Made by a program: the position numbers and the translations under genes. The notes below the pieces were generated by a model. The model worked only from the letters and a program-made list of their open reading frames with translations. It had not been told where the DNA came from and ran no database searches. From NCBI GenBank assembly GCA_021817045.1, contig JAKAWG010000002.1, positions 81,267-145,266 on the forward strand: a stretch of 64,000 nucleotides of DNA. The letters are read 5' to 3'. This document shows positions 43,679 through 52,413 of this stretch, in pieces (positions within the stretch are counted from its first letter, which is position 1; each line of letters opens with the position of its first letter). The DNA is from Acidobacteriota bacterium. Its GTDB lineage: Bacteria > Acidobacteriota > Terriglobia > UBA7540.

Positions 43679-44783
43679 CGGAGACGAGCGCCGACCCGCT
43701 CGGAGCGGACGCGGCTTGCTTCAGCTTTTCCGCCTGGTAGTACGTCACGAGCGCTTCGATAATCTCGTCGAGCTTCCCGTCCATTACCCGGTCGAGTTGG
43801 TGGAGCGTGAGCCCGATGCGATGGTCGGTGACGCGGTTCTGAGGGAAATTGTAGGTCCGGACCTTCTCGCTGCGGTCGCCGGTACCGATCATCGAGCGGC
43901 GCTCCTCGATGATCTGTTTCTGCTGTTCCGCGAGCTTCATCTCGTAAAGACGAGAACGCAGCACGCGCAGCGCTTTTTCGCGGTTCTTGATCTGCGACTT
44001 CTCATCCTGGCATGAAACGACCATGCCCGTCGGAAGGTGAGTGATGCGTACCGCGGAGTATGTGGTGTTCACGGATTGGCCGCCCGGACCGGATGAGCAG
44101 AAGCGGTCAATCCGAATATCCTTCGGATCGATCTCGACTTCCACTTCGTCGGCCTCGGGCAGCACGGCTACAGTGACGGCGGAGGTGTGGATGCGGCCCT
44201 GCTGTTCCGTCGCAGGCACGCGCTGGACCCGGTGTACTCCGCTTTCGTACTTCATCCGGCTGTATACCTTCTGCCCCTCGATCAGGGCGATCACTTCCTT
44301 CAACCCGCCCACGCCGGAGATGCTGGTGGAAAGCGCTTCCATCCGCCAGCCTTGAGACTCCGCGTAACGCGAGTACATGCGGAAAATCTCCTGCGCGAAA
44401 AGCGTGGCCTCGTCACCTCCCGTGCCGGCGCGGATTTCAAGAATGACGTTCTTTTCATCATTCGGATCGCGGGGCAACAGCAGGATCTTGAGCCGGTCTT
44501 CGACGGCAGCTAGGCGCGGCTCCAGAGCTTCGACCTCTTCCTGCGCAAGCTGCCGCAAGGCGTCGTCGGAACCGGAGTCGGCAAGCACGGCCCTCGCCTC
44601 CGCGAGATTCTTCTCCAGCGATTTCCACTCGCGGAATTGTTCCACCACTTCGCGCAACTCGGCGTGCGCCTTGGCGGCCTTCTGATAAGCAGAGGGGTCC
44701 GCAAGGGTCTGCGGGTCGCCAAGCTGCGCCGTCAGACCGTTATAAGTCGCCTCGAGTTCTTCGAGTTTTTCTAAATAGTACAT
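43665..44783 (-). CDS. prfA: Peptide chain release factor 1
   Basis: RF1 ends translation at UAA and UAG. The 372-residue protein has the stop-recognition PAT motif (190-192, [16 protein letters not shown]), the catalytic GGQ (234-236, [20 protein letters not shown]) and a normal RF1 length and C-terminus. It starts at ATG 44783, 7 bases after the end of the frameshifted gene at 44791-45197, and overlaps prmC. DUF1385-prfA-prmC is a common order; here two extra genes lie between. Confidence 0.96.
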   Translation of the reverse strand: MYYLEKLEELEATYNGLTAQLGDPQTLADPSAYQKAAKAHAELREVVEQFREWKSLEKNLAEARAVLADSGSDDALRQLAQEEVEALEPRLAAVEDRLKILLLPRDPNDEKNVILEIRAGTGGDEATLFAQEIFRMYSRYAESQGWRMEALSTSISGVGGLKEVIALIEGQKVYSRMKYESGVHRVQRVPATEQQGRIHTSAVTVAVLPEADEVEVEIDPKDIRIDRFCSSGPGGQSVNTTYSAVRITHLPTGMVVSCQDEKSQIKNREKALRVLRSRLYEMKLAEQQKQIIEERRSMIGTGDRSEKVRTYNFPQNRVTDHRIGLTLHQLDRVMDGKLDEIIEALVTYYQAEKLKQAASAPSGSALVSDVAS

Positions 44784-44790
44784 CCAAGCT

Positions 44791-45197
44791 CTATCCTCGC
44801 ATCAGCTCGGGATCCCACCTGTAAAGGTAGAGATCGTCCGCCTCGTACCATCGATGCGTCTCGGGTCTCGCTCGCTCACCGATTGCTTTCGGGCGAAAGC
44901 CTTCAATGCTTCTGCGCAGGCTGCTGAAGGTCGACCACGACGGGCTCATGATAGAAATGTCGTTCAGGCCGAAGTGTACGGAGTCGCCGAGTTCGTCCAC
45001 AGCCTTATTGATGGTCTGTACGTCCTCAGAGGGCCTTCCTGCGAGACAACCGGCGAGACAACGACCAGTCTGTACCTCTCTGCCTCATCCAGGTAACGCC
45101 AGAATGCAGCCGCAACGGGAAAGCTCTTCTCTTCGAGTTTGCGGATCAGTTTCTCGCCGTCTTCGATCGATTTCTCTACCAGAATTGTCTTATACAT
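44791..45197 (-). pseudogene. Hypothetical partner of the HEPN gene, frameshifted
   Basis: The first frame (ATG 45195-45197) encodes MYKTILVEKSIEDGEKLIRK, FPVAAAFWRYLDEAERYRLVVVSPVV and then drifts into an unlikely tail. The family-like continuation (QTINKAVDELGDSVHFGLNDISIMSPS, SLRRSIEG) is in another frame and ends at 44791. The switch lies at about 45015-45022, where one missing base explains it. Repaired, the product would be about 135 residues. I recall similar uncharacterised proteins in cyanobacteria and acidobacteria. It overlaps the HEPN gene by 22 bases, so the two are a unit. A sequencing error is possible. Confidence 0.65.
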
Positions 45198-45595
45198 TCA
45201 ACGACTCCGCGCGCCGCTTCCAGCATATCCTCTGCTGTCTTTTGATCCTGAGTGTCGTAGCGGCTTTGCTCTGACCAATTCCCGACAGTCTCCCATTGCT
45301 TCCTGAATTCGTCGCTGCTCTCCGACTCCTGGGCGAAAACTTCCTTTAATCCCGCAGCCACGTGCAACTTATCCAAGTCGTGGGTGTATACGCTGTCTTG
45401 GATATATTTCGGCTTCGGCGGAAAGTAACCTTCCAGAAACAGGCCTGCAATTCGAGCTTTCACCGCGCATTCGAGGGCATAGCCTGCGAGATAATACGCC
45501 GCATCGTATCTTGCATTCTTGACCAGCACTTCTGCATCGTCGAGTCTGGTTTGAGCTAGTCTTTTCCATTCGTCCCGATGTTTCCCCAGTGCCAT
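45176..45595 (-). CDS. HEPN-domain protein
   Basis: The 139-residue all-helical protein has the HEPN-type core RLDDAEVLVKNARYDAAYYLAGYALECAVKARIAGLF. HEPN proteins are often RNases or toxin-antitoxin components, but the catalytic R-x4-6-H motif is not evident here, so it may be inactive or a structural partner. Its ATG overlaps the stop of the DUF1385 gene (TAATG), and its 3' end overlaps the next gene by 22 bases. The pair is wedged into the DUF1385-prfA-prmC operon. Confidence 0.78.
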   Translation of the reverse strand: MALGKHRDEWKRLAQTRLDDAEVLVKNARYDAAYYLAGYALECAVKARIAGLFLEGYFPPKPKYIQDSVYTHDLDKLHVAAGLKEVFAQESESSDEFRKQWETVGNWSEQSRYDTQDQKTAEDMLEAARGVVECIRQFW

Positions 45596-46560
45596 TACGC
45601 CACCACGAGCTCGCCGCCGCGCGCTTTTTCAAGCTCCATGGTGGATTCAAGAGCCTTGATGGCCGTCTCAAGCTGCACGTCGTCCGGTTCGCGTGTGGTG
45701 ATGCGCTGCAACCACAAGCCGGGCTGAGACGCGAGCCACCATACGCCGCCCTGCGCCTTCGCGGCGAAACGGATGAACTCGTAGGAAACGCCCGCAATCA
45801 CCGGCAACAGCGCGATGCGGCTGATCAGCTTCCACGCGAACGACTGGAACGGCAGGAACAGGTAAACCAGGAGCGCGATGAGCATGACCACCAGCAGGAA
45901 GCTCGTGCCACAGCGCGGATGGAAACGGGTGGCGCTGCGGCAGCTCTCGAGGTCGGCGTGCCCGCCTGTCTTTTCAAACGCCCATACCACCTTGTGTTCG
46001 GCCCCGTGATACTCGAACACGCGTTTGATTTCCCTGCCTTGCGCCACAGCAAGCAGCAAACCGAAGAACAGAACGAGGCGAACGATCCCGTCAGTCAAAT
46101 TGAAGAGAATAAAGTTATGGATCACGCCGAAATGCCGCTGGATAAGCGTTGCCGTGTAGAGCGGCACGAATTTGTAAAACACGATAAAGAACGCAAGCGA
46201 GAACACCAGGTTCAGCGCGAGCAGCCAGTCCTCCCACCTGGATTTCTTTTTTCGTCCTCCTTCACCGCCCTCGAGCGCCTCTTGGGCTGAATAGCGCAGG
46301 GCGCGCAGGCCGACGACCATCGCTTGCCCCAGCACTCCGAGGCCGCGCAGCACGGGGTATTTCAACCACGGGTGCTTTTCCGAAGGGCGGCTAAGATAGT
46401 CGCGAGCAACAGCAAGGGACCCCGACGCCTTCCGCACCGCCACTGCCCAGGAGTGCGGCGAGCGCATCATGACGCCTTCGATCACCGCCTGGCCGCCCAC
46501 CAGCACTTCTTCCGGCCCCTGGATGAAGGGCAGCAGAGCGAGCCGACTCATTTTCGCCAT
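45595..46560 (-). CDS. DUF1385 family membrane protein
   Basis: The 321-residue protein has the DUF1385 pattern: VLVGGQAVIEGVMMRSPHSWAVAVRK near the N-terminus, four to five helices, and the motif EYHGAEHKVVWAFE followed by SCRSATRFHPRCGTSFLL, whose His and Cys residues could bind metal. Function is unknown; in many bacteria it lies beside prfA and prmC, as here. Start at 46560 chosen because the upstream 20 residues are unlike the family. It overlaps the HEPN gene start by TAATG. Confidence 0.88.
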   Translation of the reverse strand: MAKMSRLALLPFIQGPEEVLVGGQAVIEGVMMRSPHSWAVAVRKASGSLAVARDYLSRPSEKHPWLKYPVLRGLGVLGQAMVVGLRALRYSAQEALEGGEGGRKKKSRWEDWLLALNLVFSLAFFIVFYKFVPLYTATLIQRHFGVIHNFILFNLTDGIVRLVLFFGLLLAVAQGREIKRVFEYHGAEHKVVWAFEKTGGHADLESCRSATRFHPRCGTSFLLVVMLIALLVYLFLPFQSFAWKLISRIALLPVIAGVSYEFIRFAAKAQGGVWWLASQPGLWLQRITTREPDDVQLETAIKALESTMELEKARGGELVVA

Positions 46561-46845
46561 CGTTGGAATCTGATGCTTCAGCACTGGATTCGTTCCGTCC
46601 GGGCGGGGGTTCGAGACCACCTGACCTAATCAGGATACAACACAATCGTTATGAAACAGAAGCCACGCGAGCCGGCGAGGTGCGGGCAGATCCATTCAGG
46701 ATGAGCGATGGCGGGTAAAAAGTAGGGGCTCTTCGCAGGCGTGAGAAAGTGGCGTGGCCGGCGTGAAGCTCGGAAAGTTTCGGAGGGAACTGCGAAATCT
46801 CCCGAGCTTCGAGAGCGGTCGCGCCAGCCAGTCGCAAGCCGAGGG

Positions 46846-47205
46846 TTACTGGGGCGGGGGCTGCTGGCCTTGCGAGCCACCTTGTCCGCCTTGACCGGTG
46901 CTCGGAGATTGGCCTTGCTGACCACTTTGTCCGCCTTGACCGGTGCTCGGAGACTGGCCTTGTTGACCACTTTGTCCGCCTTGACCGGTGCTCGGAGACT
47001 GGCCTTGTTGGCCACTTTGACCTTGCTGGCCGGTCTGACCCTGCTGACCAGTACTCGGCGGGTACTGGCCTTGCTGACCCTGCGTAGTCTGGGCCATCAC
47101 ACGCACGGTCTGATTAAACGTGCGAGCGTGCGCCACAGGGACAGGTGCTAGCCATGCCACCAAACCTGCGGCGAGAGCGATGGCCAGCAATTTCAGTTTG
47201 TTCAT
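46846..47205 (-). CDS. Secreted Gln/Gly-rich tandem-repeat protein
   Basis: The 119-residue product has GGAGG before the ATG at 47205 and a signal peptide (LKLLAIALAAGLVAWLAPVPVAHA). After about residue 45 it consists of Gln, Gly, Ser, Pro and Thr, with three copies of a 15-residue unit of the type SGQQGQSPSTGQGGQ and a tail rich in Gln and Pro. It has no Cys and almost no charge, so it is probably disordered. The role is unknown: cell-surface linker or matrix component are possibilities. Confidence 0.7.
   Translation of the reverse strand: MNKLKLLAIALAAGLVAWLAPVPVAHARTFNQTVRVMAQTTQGQQGQYPPSTGQQGQTGQQGQSGQQGQSPSTGQGGQSGQQGQSPSTGQGGQSGQQGQSPSTGQGGQGGSQGQQPPPQ
46882..47016. repeat. Three 45-bp tandem repeats within the Gln/Gly-rich gene
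   Basis: Units begin at 46882, 46927 and 46972 and are nearly identical (TTGTCCGCCTTGACCGGTGC...). Each encodes 15 residues on the minus strand, so copy number can vary without frameshift. Confidence 0.85.
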
Positions 47206-47714
47206 AATGTTAACCTCCATGGGTTAAATTCGGTCAGCTTCACGACTCATCATCAGAACCCTAACGACGGGTTCTGAAAAAAACCGACCGCAATAATCGG
47301 GAGCAAGTGGCGTTCCAGAGGCTGCAACGGCCGAAATTTCCTTCGCCTGATCCACCAAGGCGTGGCTCGAGAGCACTTAATGCGACCGGCGCAGAAAAAA
47401 CCGCCCGTCGTCGGCGAGTGCCGAACGACTAACTCGCCGTGCGCTTTCCACGCGTTGTGTTACGCGATCAGGCCGGCAGAGACGCGAAGGAAACGGTAAC
47501 GAAAGAAATTGCACATCCTGCACGGCACGAGTTAAAAGTGGCGCGTACGTGTAATCACTACCCAGTGAGGAAAATCTTTCCGGCTGATTCTGGGATTTCG
47601 CACAAGCTCGCTTAACATCTTTAACAAAGGGTCGCTCCCTTCGAGGAAGGCTTGACACGCTCGTTCTTCATCTTCTAAGTTAGTGAGTCCTTGGTTCACC
47701 AGAGAAGAGGGTGC
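47206..47714. other. Divergent intergenic region before glgA
   Basis: These 509 bases separate the Gln-rich gene (leftward) and glgA (rightward). An 8-bp inverted repeat CAGAACCC-TAACGAC-GGGTTCTG is at 47254-47276, in the leader of the Gln-rich gene. No gene was recognised. glgA promoter elements should be near 47620-47690 but are not clear. Confidence 0.4.
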
Positions 47715-49181
47715 ATGCGAATTGTATTTGTAGCCTCGGAATGTGTGCCGTATTCGAAAACCGGCGGGCTGGCCGACGTCGTCGGAGCTTTACCCGAGGC
47801 GCTGGCAGCGCTTGGACACGAAGTGGCGGTCATCGTTCCCCGTTACCGGATGACGAAACCAGGCGCGCCGTTGCCGGGAGCAGAGAACCTGACTATTCCG
47901 TTAAGCTCGGGTTACCAGTTTGCCTCGCTAACGCGAGGCGGCGTGGTGAAGAGTGTGCCGCACTATCTGGTAGAATGTCCGGCGCTGTTCGACCGCGACG
48001 GTTTATACCAGACAAAGGACGGGAAGGATTATCCCGACAACGCCATCCGCTTTGCGGCATTCTCGCTTTCGGCCATTGAAGGCATAAAACGGCTGGGTAC
48101 GCCGCCCGACATCGTACACTGCCACGACTGGCAGACTTCGCTCGTCCCGGTGTATTTGAACACGCTTTACGCCGTCGATCCATTCTTCCATCGTACCTCG
48201 ACAGTCATCACCGTCCACAACCTTGGATACCCGGGATTATTCCCCGCAGACGTGCTAACGAAGATCTCGCTCGATGGAAGCCTGTTCCGCGTGGACCGGC
48301 TGGAGTTTTTCGGGAAGGTGAATTACCTCAAGGGCGGCATGGTCTATTCCGATTTCATCACGACGGTGAGCCGCAAGTATGCCGAAGAAATTCAGACCAC
48401 AGAGTTCGGCTACGGTCTGGACGGCGTGCTGCGGTCCCGCTCCGATCGCTTGCAGGGCATTCTGAACGGCGTGGATTATGAGGCATGGAATCCTGCCACC
48501 GACAGTCTCATTCCGGCGCGATATTCCGCCGACGATCTGAAGGGAAAACAAGTCTGCAAGAAAGCGCTCCTGGAAAAGCTGGGCGCCGTCGCGCCGCTGA
48601 TGGACCGCCCAGTCATTGGTATCGTGTCGCGCTTCGCGACTCAGAAGGGTTTCGACCTCATTGAGCACGTCGCCGAGGATTTGATGCGCAGGGATATGTA
48701 TGTGGCAGCGCTCGGCACGGGGGAGCCAAAATACGAAGAGCTTTTCCACAAGCTTGCCGGTCTCTACCCGGATAAATTCCTGGTGCGGGTGGCGTACGAT
48801 AATACGCTTGCGCACCAGATCGAAGCCGGCTCCGATATGTTCTTGATGCCTTCACGCTACGAGCCTTGCGGGCTAAACCAGATTTACAGCTTGAAATATG
48901 GCACGGTGCCGGTGGTGAGGGCGACCGGCGGTCTCGATGACACGATCCAGGAATTCGACGGCGCGAACGGCACGGGTTTCAAGTTCAGCGAGTACTCCGC
49001 CGAGGCGCTGCTTGGAGCGCTGGATCGCGCTCTCGAAGCCTATCGCAAGCCGACGTCGTGGGCGCGTCTCCAGCGCAATGGCATGAGCCAGGACTTTTCC
49101 TGGACGGTTTCAGCGCACGCCTACGTTCAGGCCTATCGGCAGGCTGCCGCCTCCCGGGCTCGAATCCAGGCTGCACCCTGA
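47715..49181 (+). CDS. glgA: Glycogen synthase (ADP-glucose type)
   Basis: GlgA extends alpha-1,4-glucan from ADP-glucose. The 488-residue GT5 protein begins MRIVFVASECVPYSKTGGLADVVGALP, with the KTGGL substrate loop. It has VHCHDWQTSLVP, TVHNLGYPGLF, GILNGVDYEAWNP, SRFATQKGFDL and the C-terminal MPSRYEPCGLNQIYSLKYGTVPVVRATGGLDDTI. Start at 47715 (MRIVF) fits the family; the GTG a few bases upstream is a minor alternative. No other glycogen gene is adjacent. Confidence 0.95.
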   Translation: MRIVFVASECVPYSKTGGLADVVGALPEALAALGHEVAVIVPRYRMTKPGAPLPGAENLTIPLSSGYQFASLTRGGVVKSVPHYLVECPALFDRDGLYQTKDGKDYPDNAIRFAAFSLSAIEGIKRLGTPPDIVHCHDWQTSLVPVYLNTLYAVDPFFHRTSTVITVHNLGYPGLFPADVLTKISLDGSLFRVDRLEFFGKVNYLKGGMVYSDFITTVSRKYAEEIQTTEFGYGLDGVLRSRSDRLQGILNGVDYEAWNPATDSLIPARYSADDLKGKQVCKKALLEKLGAVAPLMDRPVIGIVSRFATQKGFDLIEHVAEDLMRRDMYVAALGTGEPKYEELFHKLAGLYPDKFLVRVAYDNTLAHQIEAGSDMFLMPSRYEPCGLNQIYSLKYGTVPVVRATGGLDDTIQEFDGANGTGFKFSEYSAEALLGALDRALEAYRKPTSWARLQRNGMSQDFSWTVSAHAYVQAYRQAAASRARIQAAP

Positions 49182-49226
49182 AACATCTAACATGGGTTGG
49201 GTAACAAAATCATTTCGAGGAGTCCG

Positions 49227-49541
49227 ATGCTTGAAATCACTGAGAAGAATTTCGAAGAGCAGGTGCTGAAATCCGACAAGCCCGTCCTGGTAGATTTTTG
49301 GGCGCCATGGTGCGCGCCCTGCCGCGTGATTGCGCCGACGGTCGAAGCCGTGGCTAGCGAATATGCGGAACGTGCCGTGGTCGGCAAGCTGAACGTAGAC
49401 GATAACCAAAACATCGCCGGCCGATATAACATCCGCGGTATCCCTACGCTGCTCCTTTTCAAGGGTGGACAGGTCCGGGACCAAGTGGTGGGCGCAGTCT
49501 CCAAAGACGCGATCACCCGCATGATCGACAAGAACCTTTAA
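49227..49541 (+). CDS. Thioredoxin with a CAPC active site
   Basis: The 104-residue protein has the full thioredoxin fold with [13 protein letters not shown] (Cys29, Cys32), the cis-Pro segment [11 protein letters not shown] and a normal C-terminus. The usual CGPC is CAPC, a known variant that modestly changes redox potential. Start at 49227 follows CGAGGAG. It begins 45 bases after glgA on the same strand and is followed by a secreted esterase; no functional link is clear. Confidence 0.93.
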   Translation: MLEITEKNFEEQVLKSDKPVLVDFWAPWCAPCRVIAPTVEAVASEYAERAVVGKLNVDDNQNIAGRYNIRGIPTLLLFKGGQVRDQVVGAVSKDAITRMIDKNL

Positions 49542-49606
49542 CGACGCGGCGTTCAAAGTCCCCAAGTAAGACGGCTGCCGCCGCACCCGTCCGTGAGGGT
49601 GTTTCG

Positions 49607-50563
49607 GTGCGGAAATACGCCTGGATTGTTGCGATCCTTCTTACAGCACTTCCCTTGCTGACGCTCGCCTCTTCGCCGGATTCCGCGCTGCTCGTCGGGC
49701 ACGTGACGATCAAGATCTGGCCTCATGGCGCGCCGGGCCCGAAAAACGCGCGGGGTCCTGAAGAGAACGTGAGCGCGCCCAGCGATCACCTCGTCGCCGG
49801 CAGGAGGGTGTTTGCTCTATCCGACGTCAGCGAACCCTCAATCACAATCTTTCAGCCGCTGTCGGGCGAGACACCACGCCCAGCCATCGTTGTCTTCCCC
49901 GGCGGAGGCTATCATGCCCTCGCGCTTGACCTCGAAGGGGTCGAAGTCTCAAAGTGGCTCAACTCGCTTGGTATTGTCGCGGTCTTGCTTGAATATCGCG
50001 TGCCGGAACCGTCAGGCGTTCCCCGGTATCTGGAGCCGCTCGAAGACGCGCAGCGCGCGGTTGGTTATGTGCGATTCCACGCCGCGGGGTGGCACATTGA
50101 TCCGACCCGGATCGGAGTAATTGGTTTTTCGGCGGGCGGCGATCTTGGCGCGCTGTTGAGCAATGACTTCAGGCGTCGTCTCTATTCGCCGGTCGATGCG
50201 GCGGATCAGGAAAGTTGCCGGCCCGATTTCGCGATGCTCGTCTACCCGGCCTACCTCGTGAACAGAATACCCGGCGGATACCGGCTGGCGGCCCAATTAA
50301 AGGTGACAGGCCGCACGCCGCCCACCTTTCTCGTGCAGGCGGAAGATGATCCGGTTCACGTGGAAAATGTCGTCTATTATTTTCTGGCGCTGAAACGCGC
50401 TGGCGTCCCCGCCGAAATGCACATCTTCACCCGCGGCGGACACGGATACGGGTTGCGGCGAACGGCGCTGCCGGTGACCCGCTGGCCGGCATTGGCGGCA
50501 AAATGGCTGCACACCGTCGGCGTTTTGAGTCCCGCAGCCGGAAACGCGAAACCTGCGGAGTAG
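49607..50563 (+). CDS. Exported alpha/beta-hydrolase (acetyl-esterase / xylanase-like)
   Basis: The 318-residue protein starts at GTG 49607 and has a signal peptide (YAWIVAILLTALPLLTLAS). The alpha/beta-hydrolase core has an oxyanion loop FPGGGYHALA (97-106), the nucleophile Ser175 in GFSAGGDLGALL, a likely Asp in VQAEDDPVHVENV and His in FTRGGHGYGL. Many relatives deacetylate plant polysaccharides, which would fit the GH51 gene in this window, but the substrate is inferred. Confidence 0.82.
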   Translation: MRKYAWIVAILLTALPLLTLASSPDSALLVGHVTIKIWPHGAPGPKNARGPEENVSAPSDHLVAGRRVFALSDVSEPSITIFQPLSGETPRPAIVVFPGGGYHALALDLEGVEVSKWLNSLGIVAVLLEYRVPEPSGVPRYLEPLEDAQRAVGYVRFHAAGWHIDPTRIGVIGFSAGGDLGALLSNDFRRRLYSPVDAADQESCRPDFAMLVYPAYLVNRIPGGYRLAAQLKVTGRTPPTFLVQAEDDPVHVENVVYYFLALKRAGVPAEMHIFTRGGHGYGLRRTALPVTRWPALAAKWLHTVGVLSPAAGNAKPAE

Positions 50564-50618
50564 TCAACGGCCACTCCGAAAGACACCCAGGCGCAAAGAC
50601 GAAAGGAGCAAATCTTCC

Positions 50619-51230
50619 ATGAAAACCATGCGCTGGATTTTGGTTGCCGTGGCGGCAGTGTGCTTCTGCGCTCTCAACGCGGCTGCAGTCAGGGTTGGCG
50701 ACCCCGCGCCGGAGTTCGTCGGCACGGATACGCACGGCGTCGTCCACAAGCTTTCGGAATACCACGGCAAGTACGTGGTCCTCGAGTGGACAAATCATTT
50801 GTGTCCTTACACCCGCAAGCACTATAAAAGCGGCAACATGCAAAGGCTGCAGCGGAAATGGACGGCACGCGGTGTAATCTGGTTCACGGTGATTTCTTCC
50901 GCGCCGGGGAATCAGGGCTATATGACGGCGAGCCAGGAGAACGCGTATCTGGCCAAAGTGCACGCCTCCCCTACCGCCGTTCTGCTCGACCCCACAGGCA
51001 AGATCGGCCACATGTACGGCGCAAAGACCACTCCGCACATGTTCGTCATCAACCCGCAAGGTATCCTGATTTACGACGGCGCGATCGACAACAAGCCGAC
51101 CACAAACTTAGCGGACGTACCCGGCGCCACGAATTACGTTAACCTGGCTCTGCAGGAGGCGATGGCGGGGGAAAAGGTGCGGACCCCGGTGACGCGTCCG
51201 TACGGCTGCTCCGTGAAATACGCGCAATGA
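50619..51230 (+). CDS. Secreted redoxin (AhpC/TSA-like) protein
   Basis: The 203-residue protein has a signal peptide (RWILVAVAAVCFCALNAAA) and a thioredoxin-like fold of the AhpC/redoxin group: VGDPAPEFVGTDTHGVVHKLSEYHGKYVVLEWTNHLCPYTRKHY. The first Cys (NHLCPY) sits where the peroxidatic or nucleophilic Cys is found; the CxxC partner is replaced by Thr. DPTGKIGHMYGAKTTPHMFVINPQG is typical of this family of secreted redoxins, often found in Planctomycetes and Acidobacteria. The reaction is unknown. Confidence 0.82.
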   Translation: MKTMRWILVAVAAVCFCALNAAAVRVGDPAPEFVGTDTHGVVHKLSEYHGKYVVLEWTNHLCPYTRKHYKSGNMQRLQRKWTARGVIWFTVISSAPGNQGYMTASQENAYLAKVHASPTAVLLDPTGKIGHMYGAKTTPHMFVINPQGILIYDGAIDNKPTTNLADVPGATNYVNLALQEAMAGEKVRTPVTRPYGCSVKYAQ

Positions 51231-51303
51231 GTCAGTCTTACCTGGATCGCCAACCTGCCTGCCCCGTGCGCGCAACGGAACATTCAGCTCACAAAGGAGA
51301 ACT

Positions 51304-51717
51304 ATGCGTAAAGTCATTCGCAGTCAGGATGCGCCCCAGCCTCGGGGGGTTTATTCCCAGGCGATCGAGTCGGACGGCTTCGTGTTCGTTTCCGGCCAGG
51401 GCCCGGTGAATCCCCTCACTAACCAACTCGAAACCGGCAACTTTAAATCGCAGGTTCGCCAGACACTGAGGAACATTGAGCGGATTCTCGAGGCTGCCGG
51501 AAGCTCGCTGCGAGAGGTGACACGTCTTGGCGTGTTTCTTGCCGACCTCAACGACTTTGGCAGCTTAAACGAAGTGTTCCGGGAATTTTTCCCGGATAAC
51601 CCTCCGGCGCGCACGACCGTGGGCGCGCAACTCCCGCTTCCCCAAATGAAAGTCGAAATCGACTGTATTGCACGGCGGCGCGAAAACCGCTTCAAGCGGC
51701 CTTCGGCGAAAAGTTGA
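51304..51717 (+). CDS. RidA/YjgF-family protein
   Basis: The 137-residue protein belongs to the RidA superfamily of imine/enamine deaminases. GVYSQAIESDGFVFVSGQGPVNP, TLRNIERILEAAGSSLREVTRL and the active-site Arg in PPARTTVGAQLPLPQMKVEIDCIA are visible. Length is near normal with a 12-residue basic tail. AAAGGAG precedes ATG 51304. Its stop is one base from the end of the convergent methyltransferase-like gene. Confidence 0.92.
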   Translation: MRKVIRSQDAPQPRGVYSQAIESDGFVFVSGQGPVNPLTNQLETGNFKSQVRQTLRNIERILEAAGSSLREVTRLGVFLADLNDFGSLNEVFREFFPDNPPARTTVGAQLPLPQMKVEIDCIARRRENRFKRPSAKS

Positions 51718-51718
51718 A

Positions 51719-52366
51719 TCACTCGCTTTCCGGCCGGCGCATGACGAGGATTTCCCGGCGGCCCGAGCGCGTGAGGAAAGTCTTGATGCTGGCGTTCGGG
51801 GCCAAGCGCTCCATCTCGCGGTTGGTGACGACCGGATAGCTAAAATGCCTTTGCGGATCGGATTCGTTTCGGTAGGCCGTCATCGTCTCAAGCCACCACC
51901 GCTGCTCCACGCCAACGGAGTGGCTGGGCTCGCGCAGAACGGCAAAGAGCACGCCGAGGGGTTGCAGCAGCGAGAACAAGCGCGCCATGACGGCCGGCAA
52001 GGCTTCGTGCGGCAGCAAGTCAAACAAGTTCCAGCAAAGGATCAGGGCTAATGAGCCCGGCGGCGCGGTGGAAAACTGGTTGAGGAATTCGGCCGTCAGG
52101 AAAATGGGAACTTTGCCCGAGCGGTTCCAGAATCGGGCGTCGGCCGCCGCAAGAGGCGCGAGGACATCCGCCACGTACAGCCTGGCATCGCGGCTTAGAA
52201 GCAGCTTCACCGTCGAGGGCGACACTCGCCCGCAGTCGAGAACGCCGGGGTATCGCACGTCGCGCAGGAGTTGCCACAACCATTCAAGTCCCTGGCTCGA
52301 AATCGGCGTTCCGGTCGGCGAGCGTGCAGCGCCGGGGGAGCGAGCGTCTTCACTCGTGCGGGGCAT
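51719..52366 (-). CDS. Methyltransferase-like protein
   Basis: The 215-residue protein has a degenerate class I methyltransferase pattern: VLDCGRVSPSTVKLLLSRDARLYVADV near the N-terminus (a motif I-like turn lacking the usual Gly triplet), then LALILCWNLFDLLPHEALPAVMARLFSLLQPLGVLFAVL, typical of the later strands. SAM binding may be lost. It is 47 bases downstream of the bactofilin gene on the same strand. Substrate unknown. Confidence 0.62.
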   Translation of the reverse strand: MPRTSEDARSPGAARSPTGTPISSQGLEWLWQLLRDVRYPGVLDCGRVSPSTVKLLLSRDARLYVADVLAPLAAADARFWNRSGKVPIFLTAEFLNQFSTAPPGSLALILCWNLFDLLPHEALPAVMARLFSLLQPLGVLFAVLREPSHSVGVEQRWWLETMTAYRNESDPQRHFSYPVVTNREMERLAPNASIKTFLTRSGRREILVMRRPESE

Positions 52367-52413
52367 CCGTCGTCATGGGCAACAAAAAGGGTCCGGAGGT
52401 CTCTGTGGCCCTC

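Noticed and set aside
45589..46290. Long plus-strand frame opposite the DUF1385 gene
   Set aside because: It is the antisense shadow of a conserved membrane protein with strong family motifs.
46882..47016. Regular 45-bp direct repeats considered as a CRISPR array
   Set aside because: The units are contiguous with no unique spacers and lie in frame inside a secreted protein gene.
47254..47276. Inverted repeat followed by A-rich sequence considered as a terminator
   Set aside because: On the minus strand the T-run precedes the hairpin rather than following it, and no gene ends there.
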